Assembly (NCBI GenBank): GCA_964593865.1
Contig: CAZQKE010000144.1
Location: 1-33,981, forward strand
DNA length: 33,981 bases
Source: CAZQKE01 sp964593865
GTDB taxonomy: Bacteria; Chloroflexota; Anaerolineae; JAAYZQ01
Direction: 5' to 3'
Positions 23,287 to 31,105 of the stretch are shown piece by piece. The translations under genes and the position numbers were made by a program. Positions within the stretch are counted from its first letter, which is position 1; each line of letters begins with the position of its first letter. The notes under the pieces were generated by a model. That model was not told the origin of the DNA. It made no database searches and saw only the letters and a program-made list of their open reading frames with translations.

Positions 23287-23429
23287 CGAGTCGCCACCCG
23301 GCTCCGATCCATCACCGGCGGCGAACCCCGGTCTGCAGGGGCAAAGTACGCCTTCCCGACCGACCCGCAAGAGGAGCCGCAGGGTGATTATTTGTGCAAA
23401 GCGGTCAATGAGAAAAGGAGGGAAAACCG

Positions 23430-23846
23430 ATGACAAAGGAAGAACTGTTGGCCAAGTTGAACGAAGACTTGGCCTGGGAGTATGCGGCCATGATCCAGTA
23501 CATCCAGCACGCTTCGGTCATTACCGGGGCCAAGTACGAATCGATCATCGCCGAGTTGCTGGTCCACGCCAACGAGGAAATGCAACACGCCATCAGCCTT
23601 TCGGACCAGATTGATTGGCTGGGTGGCGTACCGGCGGTGGACGTACAAAAGATCCAAACTTCGGGCGATAGCACGGAGATGCTGGAGCAGGACCTGGAGG
23701 GGGAGCTCCACGCCATTGAGCGGTACAAGGAGCGCATCGCCCAGGCCGAGGCCCTGCGGGAATACGGTCTGCGCCGCGTCCTGGAAGACATTCTCATCAT
23801 GGAAGAGGAGCACGCCCGCGATCTCTCCACCGTCTTGGGCAAATGA
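23430..23846 (+). CDS. Ferritin-like (bacterioferritin-type) diiron protein, 138 aa
   Basis: A four-helix-bundle protein of the ferritin-like superfamily, probably for iron or peroxide handling. Carboxylate and His ligands appear in the expected pattern: Glu in LAWEYAAMIQY, E-E-x-x-H in ANEEMQHA, Glu in LEGELHAIERY and E-E-x-H in MEEEHARDL. There is no signal peptide, so it is cytoplasmic. AAAAGGAGGG precedes the ATG. It is slightly shorter than true bacterioferritin and the heme-ligand Met is not obvious, so it may be a Dps-like or simple diiron relative. Confidence 0.87.
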   Translation: MTKEELLAKLNEDLAWEYAAMIQYIQHASVITGAKYESIIAELLVHANEEMQHAISLSDQIDWLGGVPAVDVQKIQTSGDSTEMLEQDLEGELHAIERYKERIAQAEALREYGLRRVLEDILIMEEEHARDLSTVLGK

Positions 23847-23919
23847 TCCCGGTGTGTCTCGCTCCGGCGGATTCACACGGCCCACCGACGCGGACCACAG
23901 GCCGGGGAAGGAGCGGCAT

Positions 23920-25404
23920 TTGACTCGGCTGAGGCAAATGGCCCGTGGGGGCCTGCCGATCATCATTCTGGCGGTTTACTTTGTGCTGGGGACGCTTTAC
24001 GCTCTCTACACTCCACCCTGGCAGGCTCCCGATGAACCGGCCCACTACAACTATATCCGCTACCTGGCCGAGCAACACCGCTTCCCCATCCTCAAAGCAG
24101 GCGACTACCCTGCCGCCTATCTGGAGGAGATCAAAGCCGCCCGTTTCCCTCCCGATATGTCCATCGCTCCCATCCGCTACGAGTTCCACCAGCCACCCCT
24201 TTACTACTTGCTGGCCGTTCCGCTCTACAGAATGGGCAGGGGGAGCATTCTCCCCCTGCGTTTCCTCTCCTTGACGCTGGGAGCGTTGCTCCTCGCGGTG
24301 ATCTACCGGATCGGGAGGATGCTGGCCCCCCGGCGACCGAATCTGGCCCTGGGCATAACCGCCTTTGTCGCCTTCCTGCCCATGCACCTGGCCATGACCG
24401 CCTCGGTCAACAACGACATCTTGGCCGAGTTGTTGCTGGCGACGATCATGCTCTTTGCCATCGGCTATTTGCATCAGGGAGATCTCTCCGCCGGGCGGCG
24501 GGATGACACCCGCCTGCTCGTCCTCCTGGGCGTGACCACAGGGCTGGCTTTTGTCACCAAGTCGGCGGCCTACATCGCCTTGCCTTTGGTACTGGTCACC
24601 ATCGCCGTCCGCCACCTTTTGTTGGACCGAACAAGGCCGGGGGCGTTCGTCCGGCAGGTCATTCTCTACGCCGTCCCCGCCGCAGCCCTGGCCCTGCCCT
24701 GGTGGCTGCGCAACCTGGCCGTCTACGGCGACCGCGATTTTTTGGGATTGGTCCGCCATGAACAGGTAGTCATCGGCCAGCTCCGCACCGCCGAGTTTAT
24801 CGCGGCCCACGGCGTGGGGACCTTGCTCCACGACCTGGGGATCACGACCTTCCGCAGCTTCTGGGGGCAATTCGGCTGGATGGGAGTCTTGCTGGATCAA
24901 CGCCTTTACCAAGCATTAGCCATTCTCTCCGCCCTGGCCTTGATCGGCCTGGGCCTGTGGATCGCCCGCACGCGGCAGCGGTGGGCAGAGATTCCGAGCC
25001 GGCAAAGAGCAGCCGGTGGGCTACTGGCTTTGCTACTCCTCCTCAACGTGACGACCTTTCTTTGGTACAACACCCGCTTCGTCCAACACCAGGGCCGTTA
25101 TCTCTTTCCCGCCCTGCCGGCCATCAGCTTCGCCGTGGCCTTGGGCTGGCGGGAGGCGTTGCGCCGCCGTTACGCCCTCCCCCTGGCTGCAGTTGCCGTC
25201 GTCGCCGCCTTGCTCCTCCGCCTGATCGCCGATGCATCCGCTTGGCTGCTCCTCATGCTGGGGCTGACCGCCGCCGCCCTGGTCACGCACCGCTTCCTGC
25301 CCGTGCTGCCGGAACCTGCCGTCCAGACGGTTCCATACCTTTTGCTGGTTTTCGTAGCCCTGGGCAGCCTCTTCCTGTTCATCGTGCCCCAACTGACCAT
25401 CTGA
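23920..25404 (+). CDS. GT-C-like polytopic membrane protein (GT39/DUF2142-like), about 494 aa
   Basis: A multi-spanning membrane protein resembling dolichyl/undecaprenyl-phosphate-sugar glycosyltransferases. The first external loop holds PPWQAPDEPAHYNYIRYLAE with the D-E-P-x-H motif typical of GT-C enzymes, followed by PPLYYLLAVPLYRM. About ten to twelve hydrophobic helices follow. Substrate unknown. Start TTG at 23920 is chosen because AAGGAG lies six bases upstream; ATG at 23938 in the same frame has only a weak site. The open frame extends further upstream but overlaps the ferritin-like gene and lacks family sequence. Confidence 0.78.
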   Translation: MTRLRQMARGGLPIIILAVYFVLGTLYALYTPPWQAPDEPAHYNYIRYLAEQHRFPILKAGDYPAAYLEEIKAARFPPDMSIAPIRYEFHQPPLYYLLAVPLYRMGRGSILPLRFLSLTLGALLLAVIYRIGRMLAPRRPNLALGITAFVAFLPMHLAMTASVNNDILAELLLATIMLFAIGYLHQGDLSAGRRDDTRLLVLLGVTTGLAFVTKSAAYIALPLVLVTIAVRHLLLDRTRPGAFVRQVILYAVPAAALALPWWLRNLAVYGDRDFLGLVRHEQVVIGQLRTAEFIAAHGVGTLLHDLGITTFRSFWGQFGWMGVLLDQRLYQALAILSALALIGLGLWIARTRQRWAEIPSRQRAAGGLLALLLLLNVTTFLWYNTRFVQHQGRYLFPALPAISFAVALGWREALRRRYALPLAAVAVVAALLLRLIADASAWLLLMLGLTAAALVTHRFLPVLPEPAVQTVPYLLLVFVALGSLFLFIVPQLTI

Positions 25405-25408
25405 CGGT

Positions 25409-25999
25409 GTGCCGATGGAACCTTTGCGCATTCTCATTGCCGATGACGACAGCCTGCACGTCATGAGCCTGCGACAGCAGTTGGAGGAGCTAGGCCACCG
25501 GGTTGTCGCCGAGGCATACACCGGACGCGAAGCCGTCCTGCTGGCCGAGGAGTGCCAACCCGACCTGGCCCTCTTGGACATCATGATGCCCGATATGGAC
25601 GGCATCGAAGCGGCCCGGCGCATCACCGCGCAACGGCCCATCCCCATCCTGCTCATCAGCGCCCACAGCGAACACGAACTGGCCGTGCGTGCCGACCAGG
25701 CAGGCATCTTTGCCTACCTGGTCAAACCGGTCACGGCCCGCGACCTGCGCCCGGCCCTACTCTTGGCCCGCTCCCGCTTCCGCGAGTTTCAGCTCCTGCG
25801 GCAAGAGGTGGACGACCTGCGCCAGGCGTTGGAGACCCGTAAACTGGTCGAACGGGCAAAGGGGATCCTCATGCGTCGCCTCCACCTGACCGAAGAAGAA
25901 GCCTTCCGCCGACTGCAAAAGCGCAGCCAAGATGAAAACCGCAAGATGCGGGAAGTGGCCCAAGCCATCATCACCGCCGACGAGATGTTTCGCCAATAG
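25409..25999 (+). CDS. ANTAR-domain response regulator, 196 aa
   Basis: A two-component regulator that acts on RNA by antitermination. The receiver domain (residues 6-120) is complete: acidic Asp residues in IADDDS, phosphoacceptor Asp57 (LALLDIMMPDMDG), Ser in LLISAH, and Lys in YLVKPV. A helical linker leads to the C-terminal ANTAR domain (about 135-193: ALETRKLVERAKGILMRR, EEEAFRRLQKRS). The start is GTG at 25409 or ATG at 25415; the ribosome site is weak and the gene lies four bases after the GT-C gene. No histidine kinase and no recognisable dual-hexaloop RNA target were seen nearby. Confidence 0.94.
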   Translation: MPMEPLRILIADDDSLHVMSLRQQLEELGHRVVAEAYTGREAVLLAEECQPDLALLDIMMPDMDGIEAARRITAQRPIPILLISAHSEHELAVRADQAGIFAYLVKPVTARDLRPALLLARSRFREFQLLRQEVDDLRQALETRKLVERAKGILMRRLHLTEEEAFRRLQKRSQDENRKMREVAQAIITADEMFRQ

Positions 26000-26012
26000 T
26001 GCAGAGGGAACT

Positions 26013-27884
26013 TTGAACGATACGTTGGACCGCATCCTGCCCACGGTAAGCAAACCGGCCCGCTACACCGGCGGCGAATGGAACCAGGTGGTCAAAGATT
26101 GGGACGCCTGCGACGTGCGCTGGTGCCTGGTCTTTCCCGATATTTACGAAATCGGCATGTCCAACCTGGGCTTGAGCATCCTCTACGACATCCTCAACCG
26201 TCGGGCCGGGCCACACACCCTGGCCGAGCGGGCCTACGCCCCCTGGACCGACATGGAAGCGGCCATGCGGGCCGCGCAGTTGCCCCTCTTTAGCCTGGAA
26301 AGCCGCCGCCCCCTCGCCGCCTTTGACATCTTGGGCTTTAGCCTGCCCTACGAGCAGCTCTACACCAACCTGCTCAACCTCCTGGACCTGGCCGGGCTAC
26401 CGGTCTTGGCCGCCCGGCGGGATGAGAGCCATCCCCTCGTCATCGCCGGAGGGGGCGCGGCCCTGAACCCGGAGCCGCTGAGCGACTTTGTGGACGCCTT
26501 TGCCCTGGGCGACGGCGAGGAATTGGTGGTCGAGATCGGCGAGGCGGTGCGCCGGGCCAAGAAAAAGGGCGCGTCGCGGGAAGAACTACTACACCGCCTG
26601 GCCGCCATTCCGGGCCTTTACGTGCCCCGCTTCTACGAGGTAGAGTACGACGGGACCGGGCGCATCGCCGGGGTGCGCCCTACCCGAACCGACGTGCCGC
26701 TGCCGGTCCGCAAGCGCATCGTGACCACCTTGCCGCCGCCCGTCACCCGGCCCCTGGTCCCCTACATCAACACCGTCCACAACCGGGCCGTCGTGGAGAT
26801 CCAACGGGGCTGCACACGGGGCTGCCGCTTTTGCCACGCGGGCATGATCTACCGCCCCGTGCGCGAGCGGCCCGTGGCCGAGGTGCTGGACGCCGTAGAG
26901 GCCATCATCGCCAACACCGGCTTTGAAGAGATCGCCCTGCTTTCCCTCAGCTCCAGCGACTATACCCACATTGAGGAGCTGGTCCGGCAGTTGGTCGCCC
27001 GCCACGGGGACGCGCACCTTTCCCTTTCCCTGCCGAGCCTGCGCATTGAATCGGTCTCGGTGGCGTTGATGGAGCAGCTGCAAAGCACCGGGCGGCGTTC
27101 CAGCTTCACCTTTGCCCCGGAAGCGGCCACGGAGCGGCTGCGGGGCGTCATCAACAAGCCCATCGCCGATGAGGAGCTGCTGGCCGTGGCCGAGGAAGTC
27201 TACAGCCGGGGCTGGAAGACGATCAAACTCTACTTTATGATCGGCCTGCCCACCCAGACCCTGGACGACGTAGCCGCCATCGCCGATCTGGCCCGGCGGG
27301 TGCGGGCCGTGGGACGGCGGGTGCTGGGGCGCAAGGCCCAGGTCAACGTCAGCGTTTCGACCTTTGTGCCCAAACCCCACACCCCCTTCCAATGGACGCC
27401 CCTGGCCTCCGAGGAGGAGATCAAAGCGCAGCAGGACTATCTCAAAGAGCACCTGCGCGGGCCGGGCCTCAAGCTCAACTGGAACCGCTACCGCGAAACG
27501 CAGCTGGAAGCGGTCCTTTCGCGGGGCGACCGGCGGTTGGGGGCGGTCATCCACCGCGCCTGGCAACTGGGTGCCCGTTTTGACGGCTGGGGCGATCAGT
27601 TCAAAGTGGAAGCCTGGCGGCAGGCTTTCCGCGAATCGGGGCTGGAGATCGGCTTCTACACCCGCCGCGCGCGTGACCTGGACGAAATCCTGCCCTGGGA
27701 CCACATTGACGCCGGGGTGCGCAAAAGCTACCTGGCCCGCGACTACCGGGCCTCCCTGCGCGGAGAAACGCGCCCCGACTGCCGCGAACGGTGCTACGCC
27801 TGCGGCATCCTCACCGCCTTTCGCCGGGAGCGGGCCGCCGCGCCTGCCGACGCTTGGGGTTGCCCAAAGAGCAGTGACCGATGA
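26013..27884 (+). CDS. B12-binding-type radical SAM protein (TIGR03960-like), 623 aa
   Basis: A radical SAM protein of uncharacterised function. The N-terminal part (residues 25-180) resembles the B12-binding-like region of the family (CLVFPDIYEIGMSNLGL, FDILGFSLPYE, VIAGGGAALNPEPL). The radical SAM domain carries the 4Fe-4S motif C-T-R-G-C-R-F-C (Cys267, Cys271, Cys274). A C-terminal Cys cluster is C-R-E-R-C-Y-A-C. Start TTG at 26013 follows GAGGG and fits the beginning of family homology; no ATG is available. It overlaps the next gene as ATGA. In many bacteria this protein is adjacent or fused to the DUF2344 protein next door. Confidence 0.9.
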   Translation: MNDTLDRILPTVSKPARYTGGEWNQVVKDWDACDVRWCLVFPDIYEIGMSNLGLSILYDILNRRAGPHTLAERAYAPWTDMEAAMRAAQLPLFSLESRRPLAAFDILGFSLPYEQLYTNLLNLLDLAGLPVLAARRDESHPLVIAGGGAALNPEPLSDFVDAFALGDGEELVVEIGEAVRRAKKKGASREELLHRLAAIPGLYVPRFYEVEYDGTGRIAGVRPTRTDVPLPVRKRIVTTLPPPVTRPLVPYINTVHNRAVVEIQRGCTRGCRFCHAGMIYRPVRERPVAEVLDAVEAIIANTGFEEIALLSLSSSDYTHIEELVRQLVARHGDAHLSLSLPSLRIESVSVALMEQLQSTGRRSSFTFAPEAATERLRGVINKPIADEELLAVAEEVYSRGWKTIKLYFMIGLPTQTLDDVAAIADLARRVRAVGRRVLGRKAQVNVSVSTFVPKPHTPFQWTPLASEEEIKAQQDYLKEHLRGPGLKLNWNRYRETQLEAVLSRGDRRLGAVIHRAWQLGARFDGWGDQFKVEAWRQAFRESGLEIGFYTRRARDLDEILPWDHIDAGVRKSYLARDYRASLRGETRPDCRERCYACGILTAFRRERAAAPADAWGCPKSSDR

Positions 27885-28564
27885 CCGATTCACCAACCTC
27901 CAAGCCGCCAACCTACCGACGCCTGCGGATCCGGTTCGCCAAGGGAGAACCGTTGAAGTATATCTCCCACCTGGACCTGGCGCGGACGTGGGAGCGGGTT
28001 TTCCGCCGGGCCGGGCTGCCGGTAGCCTACTCCCAGGGGTTCAACCCCCGCCCCCGCTTCCAGATCGCGGCGGCGTTGCCGGTGGGCGTCACCGGGCGGG
28101 CCGAGCTGCTGGACCTGTGGCTGACCGAGCCGCTATCCCCGGCGGAGATCCTGGCCCGCCTGCGCCCCCAGCTGCCCCCCGGCCTGACGATCCACGGCGT
28201 CGAGGCGGTGGACGCGCAATCGCCCTCCCTCCAATCGCAGATGCGGGCCGCCGAATACCGGGCCGTGGTCCACAGCGACGAACCGCCGGAGGCCATCCGC
28301 AGCCGCGTAGAAAAACTGCTGGCGGCCCCCACCCTGCCCCGTCGGCGGCAACACAAGGGCAAAATCCAGACCTACGACCTGCGCCCCCTCATCCGCACCA
28401 TCGCCGTAGAGCCGGGGCCGGAGGGAACCGTCTACCTGACCATGCGCCTGCAAGCCAGCCCCCAAGGGGCCGGCCGTCCCGACCAGGTGTTGGAGCTGCT
28501 GGGCCTTTCCACCGCGCCCCACACCGTCGAGCGGACCAACCTCTACTTTGATTTTGACAATTAG
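27881..28564 (+). CDS. Radical SAM-linked protein, DUF2344 (TIGR03936), 227 aa
   Basis: Conserved partner of the preceding radical SAM protein; its biochemical role is not established. Family phrases are visible: LRIRFAKGEPLKYISHLDL at the N-terminus, RAGLPVAYSQGFNPRPR, and a central TIHGVEAVDAQSPSLQSQM. The C-terminus keeps YDLRPLI. The ATG overlaps the radical SAM stop by four bases, so the two are translated together. The -35 box of the rplU promoter overlaps the last codons of this gene. Confidence 0.9.
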   Translation: MTDSPTSKPPTYRRLRIRFAKGEPLKYISHLDLARTWERVFRRAGLPVAYSQGFNPRPRFQIAAALPVGVTGRAELLDLWLTEPLSPAEILARLRPQLPPGLTIHGVEAVDAQSPSLQSQMRAAEYRAVVHSDEPPEAIRSRVEKLLAAPTLPRRRQHKGKIQTYDLRPLIRTIAVEPGPEGTVYLTMRLQASPQGAGRPDQVLELLGLSTAPHTVERTNLYFDFDN

Positions 28565-28581
28565 CCGGGAGATGGTATAAT
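28554..28581 (+). promoter_or_regulatory. Consensus promoter of rplU-rpmA-rpmE
   Basis: TTGACA (28554-28559), 16 bases, TATAAT (28576-28581): both hexamers are perfect. It overlaps the end of the DUF2344 gene and gives a leader of roughly 95 bases. Confidence 0.85.
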
Positions 28582-28599
28582 CTGCCTTCGCGCGGACGG

Positions 28600-28630
28600 C
28601 GGAGGGGTCCGGCTGGGTCCCTCCGTTTTA
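28600..28630 (+). promoter_or_regulatory. Terminator-like hairpin in the rplU leader
   Basis: CGGAGGG (28600-28606) pairs with CCCTCCG (28619-28625), followed directly by TTTTA. About ten bases after the expected transcription start, this looks like an attenuator. A second small hairpin (AAATCG-g-CGATTT) follows. The two may form a ribosomal-protein feedback leader; no known leader family is claimed. Confidence 0.55.
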
Positions 28631-28685
28631 TAGCGCAAATCGGCGATTTCGCCGCTGCCAGCAGCGCGTTTGGAGGAAACACCCG

Positions 28686-28997
28686 ATGTACGCAGTGATC
28701 AAGACAGGCGGCAAGCAATACCGGGTCAGCCCCGGCGATTCAATTGATGTAGAGAAATTGCCCTACGAGGTAGGCGAGCAGATTGAGCTGGATCAAGTGC
28801 TCCTGGTGGCCAACGGTTCCGGGGCCAAAATCGGCCAACCGCTGGTGGAAGGGGCCAAAGTCAAGGCGACGGTCACGCGCCAGGCCAAAGGCCGCAAGGT
28901 GATCATCTACAAATACCGCCCCAGCAAACGGTATCGCCGCAAACGGGGCCACCGCCAGCATTACACCCGGCTCAAGATTGACGAAATCCTTGTCTAA
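28686..28997 (+). CDS. rplU: 50S ribosomal protein L21, 103 aa
   Basis: Large-subunit protein that binds 23S rRNA. It begins MYAVIKTGGKQYRV and has the C-terminal signature KYRPSKRYRRKRGHRQHYT, diagnostic of L21. Length is standard. GGAGG lies eight bases before the ATG. It is the first gene of the classic L21-L27 pair. Confidence 0.98.
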   Translation: MYAVIKTGGKQYRVSPGDSIDVEKLPYEVGEQIELDQVLLVANGSGAKIGQPLVEGAKVKATVTRQAKGRKVIIYKYRPSKRYRRKRGHRQHYTRLKIDEILV

Positions 28998-29029
28998 AAG
29001 ACCCCGCCCCGTGAACCGAACAGGTGGAA

Positions 29030-29055
29030 AGACGCCACCGACGTTCTTGGCGTCT
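29030..29055. repeat. Small hairpin between rplU and rpmA
   Basis: AGACGCCA (29030-29037) and TGGCGTCT (29048-29055) are perfect 8-bp arms around ten bases. The arm is the same agacgcca core as in the dispersed palindromic repeats, so this may be a remnant of one. Confidence 0.55.
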
Positions 29056-29108
29056 CTGCCGGGAGCGGGGCATGGGCAGCCACACTCGGTAGCAAGACGG
29101 AGGGAAAG

Positions 29109-29375
29109 ATGGCACACAAAAAGGGCGGCGGCAGCAGCCGCAACGGGCGCGATAGCAGGTCCAAGCGATTGGGCGTCAAACGATACGACGGCGAATGGGT
29201 ATCGGCGGGCAGCATCCTGGTCCGGCAGCGGGGCACAAAATTCAAACCGGGCCATAACGTCGGGCTGGGCCGCGATTACACCATCTTTGCTACGATGGAC
29301 GGTTACGTAAAATTCGAAACGATCCGCAACAAGCGCAAGCAGGTCAGCGTCTACCCGGAGCGGGTGACGGCCTAG
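29109..29375 (+). CDS. rpmA: 50S ribosomal protein L27, 88 aa
   Basis: Ribosomal protein whose N-terminus reaches the peptidyl-transferase centre. It starts MAHKKGGGSSRNGRDSRSKR and has GSILVRQRGTKFKPG, typical of L27. It has the plain form without the N-terminal cleavage extension found in Firmicutes. ACGGAGGG precedes the ATG. Confidence 0.98.
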   Translation: MAHKKGGGSSRNGRDSRSKRLGVKRYDGEWVSAGSILVRQRGTKFKPGHNVGLGRDYTIFATMDGYVKFETIRNKRKQVSVYPERVTA

Positions 29376-29390
29376 AGAGGCAGGACGACG

Positions 29391-29621
29391 ATGAAAGACA
29401 AGATTCACCCCAAATATTACCCCCAGGCCCGCGTGATCTGTGCCTGCGGCAACACCTGGATCACCGGGGCTACCCAACCCGAAATCCGCACCGACGTTTG
29501 CTCGGCCTGCCACCCCTTCTTCACCGGCGAACAACGCATTGTGGACACCGCCGGGCAGGTGGAGCGGTTCATGCGCCGCCTGGAGAAAAAAGTCTCTCTG
29601 ACCGGACAGGGAGCAGCCTGA
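29391..29621 (+). CDS. rpmE: 50S ribosomal protein L31, zinc-binding form, 76 aa
   Basis: Starts MKDKIHPKYYPQARVICACG and has the four Cys of the zinc-binding (C+) type: C-A-C in VICACGN and C-S-A-C in VCSACHPFF. The C-terminus is RMRRLEK-like with a short extension. It closes the ribosomal-protein unit, with a terminator 14 bases downstream. Confidence 0.97.
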   Translation: MKDKIHPKYYPQARVICACGNTWITGATQPEIRTDVCSACHPFFTGEQRIVDTAGQVERFMRRLEKKVSLTGQGAA

Positions 29622-29634
29622 AGGCAAGTACGGC

Positions 29635-29666
29635 AAGGGGCAGAGTGACGAACTTTGCCCCTTTTT
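29635..29666 (+). terminator. Intrinsic terminator after rpmE
   Basis: AAGGGGCA (29635-29642) pairs with TGCCCCTT (29656-29663), continuing into TTTTT. A plus-strand terminator between rpmE and tdk. Confidence 0.85.
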
Positions 29667-29733
29667 CAGTTATAGAAAACGTGGTAGACCACCTCCGCGG
29701 GAGACCAAACCCCGGAAGCTTGAGGAGTTGCAC

Positions 29734-30324
29734 ATGCGCCATAGCTACAACGGCGGCTGGGTCGAGGTGATCTGCGGCAGCATGTTCAGCGGCAAGACGG
29801 AGGAATTGATCCGCCGCGTCCGCCGCGCCCGCATCGCCAAACAAAAGGTCCAAGTCTTCAAACCGGCCATTGACAATCGCTACCACACCCGCCAAGTCGC
29901 CTCACACAACGGTCTCAAGTGGGAAGCGATCCCCCTCAACAACGCCCGTGACCTGCTGGCACGGCTGGAACCGGAGACAACCGTCGTTGCCGTGGACGAG
30001 GCCCAATTCTTTGACTGGGAGATCGCTTCGGTCTGCACCGAACTGGCCGACCGGGGCCTGCGGGTCATCGTCGCCGGGCTGGACATGGACTTTCGGGGGG
30101 AACCGTTCGGCCCCATGCCCCTACTCATGGCCGAGGCCGAAGAGGTGACCAAGTTGCAGGCCATCTGCGTCGTCTGCGGCGCACCGGCCAGCCGCACCCA
30201 ACGTTTGATCGACGGCCAACCGGCGGCCTACGACGACCCGATCATCCTGGTCGGCGGCAGCGAATCGTACGAAGCCCGCTGCCGCCGCTGCCACCAGGTC
30301 CCCCATAAACCCGAAAAGACTTGA
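29734..30324 (+). CDS. tdk: Thymidine kinase, type II, 196 aa
   Basis: Salvage enzyme that phosphorylates thymidine to dTMP. The P-loop is GSMFSGKTEEL (residues 15-25), the DEAQFF motif supplies the metal-binding carboxylate, and the lasso zinc site uses CVVCG and CRRCH pairs. ATG at 29734 is preferred over TTG at 29728 because GAGGAG lies six bases upstream. The parA gene begins one base after the stop. Confidence 0.96.
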   Translation: MRHSYNGGWVEVICGSMFSGKTEELIRRVRRARIAKQKVQVFKPAIDNRYHTRQVASHNGLKWEAIPLNNARDLLARLEPETTVVAVDEAQFFDWEIASVCTELADRGLRVIVAGLDMDFRGEPFGPMPLLMAEAEEVTKLQAICVVCGAPASRTQRLIDGQPAAYDDPIILVGGSESYEARCRRCHQVPHKPEKT

Positions 30325-30325
30325 C

Positions 30326-31093
30326 ATGCGCAAGATAGCCATCGTCGGATTCAAGGGCGGCATCGGCAAAACGACCACCTGCGTAAGCCTGGGCGCAGGG
30401 CTGGCCCTGCGCGGTCGCCGCGTGCTGCTCATTGATACCGACACCCAGGCCAACGTCTCCCTCTCCCTGGGCATCCATGACTATCGGAAATCGCTGGCCG
30501 ATGTTTTGATCCGCAAAGCCCAGGCCCGCGAGTGCATTCTCCGCGCCCGACCCAATCTGGACATCCTGCCCAGCAGCCTGGCCCTGTTCAAAGCCCAGCA
30601 GCGCATGATCCTGGAAATGGCCCGCGAAGAGATCTTTGTGGAGATCTTTGCCGACCTAACCGACTATGACTACCACATCCTGGACTGTGCCCCCTCTGCC
30701 TCCCTGCTGACGGTGAACGCCGTGGCCTACGCCCAGGAGATTTTCATTCCCGTTTCGATGGAGATGCTGGCCCTGGCCGGCGCACGCCATTTCATGCGCT
30801 ACCTGCGGGACATCAGCCGTTTGCTGGGCAGCGGCGCAACCATCCGCCTGATCATCCCTACCATGTACGACCCCCGCCGCCGGGTGAGTGCCATCGTGCT
30901 GCAATCGCTCATCAAAGATTTCGGTGAACGGGTGACGCACCCCATCCGCATTGACACCAAGCTCTCGGAAGCCCCCGGTGCAGGGCAGACCATCTTTGAG
31001 TACGCGCCCCGCAGCCGGGGCGCAGCCGATTACGCCCGGCTGACGGAACTGGTCGAAAGGATGCCACCCACGGAAGAGTCCAACGGAGGATGA
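30326..31093 (+). CDS. ParA/MinD-family ATPase, first of tandem pair, 255 aa
   Basis: A deviant-Walker P-loop ATPase that would form ATP-dependent dimers on DNA or membrane. The P-loop is KGGIGKTTT (Lys10, Lys15), the A' motif is LLIDTDTQAN, and Walker B is YHILDCAPS. No N-terminal helix-turn-helix domain is present, as in small orphan ParAs. There is one base after the tdk stop and no clear ribosome site, so translation is likely coupled. It is paired with a second ParA but no ParB or parS was found in the window. Confidence 0.9.
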   Translation: MRKIAIVGFKGGIGKTTTCVSLGAGLALRGRRVLLIDTDTQANVSLSLGIHDYRKSLADVLIRKAQARECILRARPNLDILPSSLALFKAQQRMILEMAREEIFVEIFADLTDYDYHILDCAPSASLLTVNAVAYAQEIFIPVSMEMLALAGARHFMRYLRDISRLLGSGATIRLIIPTMYDPRRRVSAIVLQSLIKDFGERVTHPIRIDTKLSEAPGAGQTIFEYAPRSRGAADYARLTELVERMPPTEESNGG

Positions 31094-31105
31094 AAGGAGG
31101 ACGCC

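Larger units (their letters stand above)
23029..23429. other. Divergent intergenic region between binding protein and ferritin-like gene
   Basis: About 400 bases without a convincing gene. It contains one promoter facing each way (listed separately). The minus-strand leader of about 150 bases before the binding-protein gene shows no strong hairpin to my eye. Short open frames across it lack ribosome sites. Confidence 0.65.

Noticed and set aside
20527..23433. 968-codon open frame on the plus strand opposite the binding-protein gene
   Set aside because: It is antisense to a well-supported receptor gene, shows no recognisable family sequence, and long antisense frames are expected at this GC content.
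23116..23436. 106-codon minus-strand frame in the SBP/ferritin spacer
   Set aside because: It overlaps both promoters and has no ribosome site or recognisable sequence.
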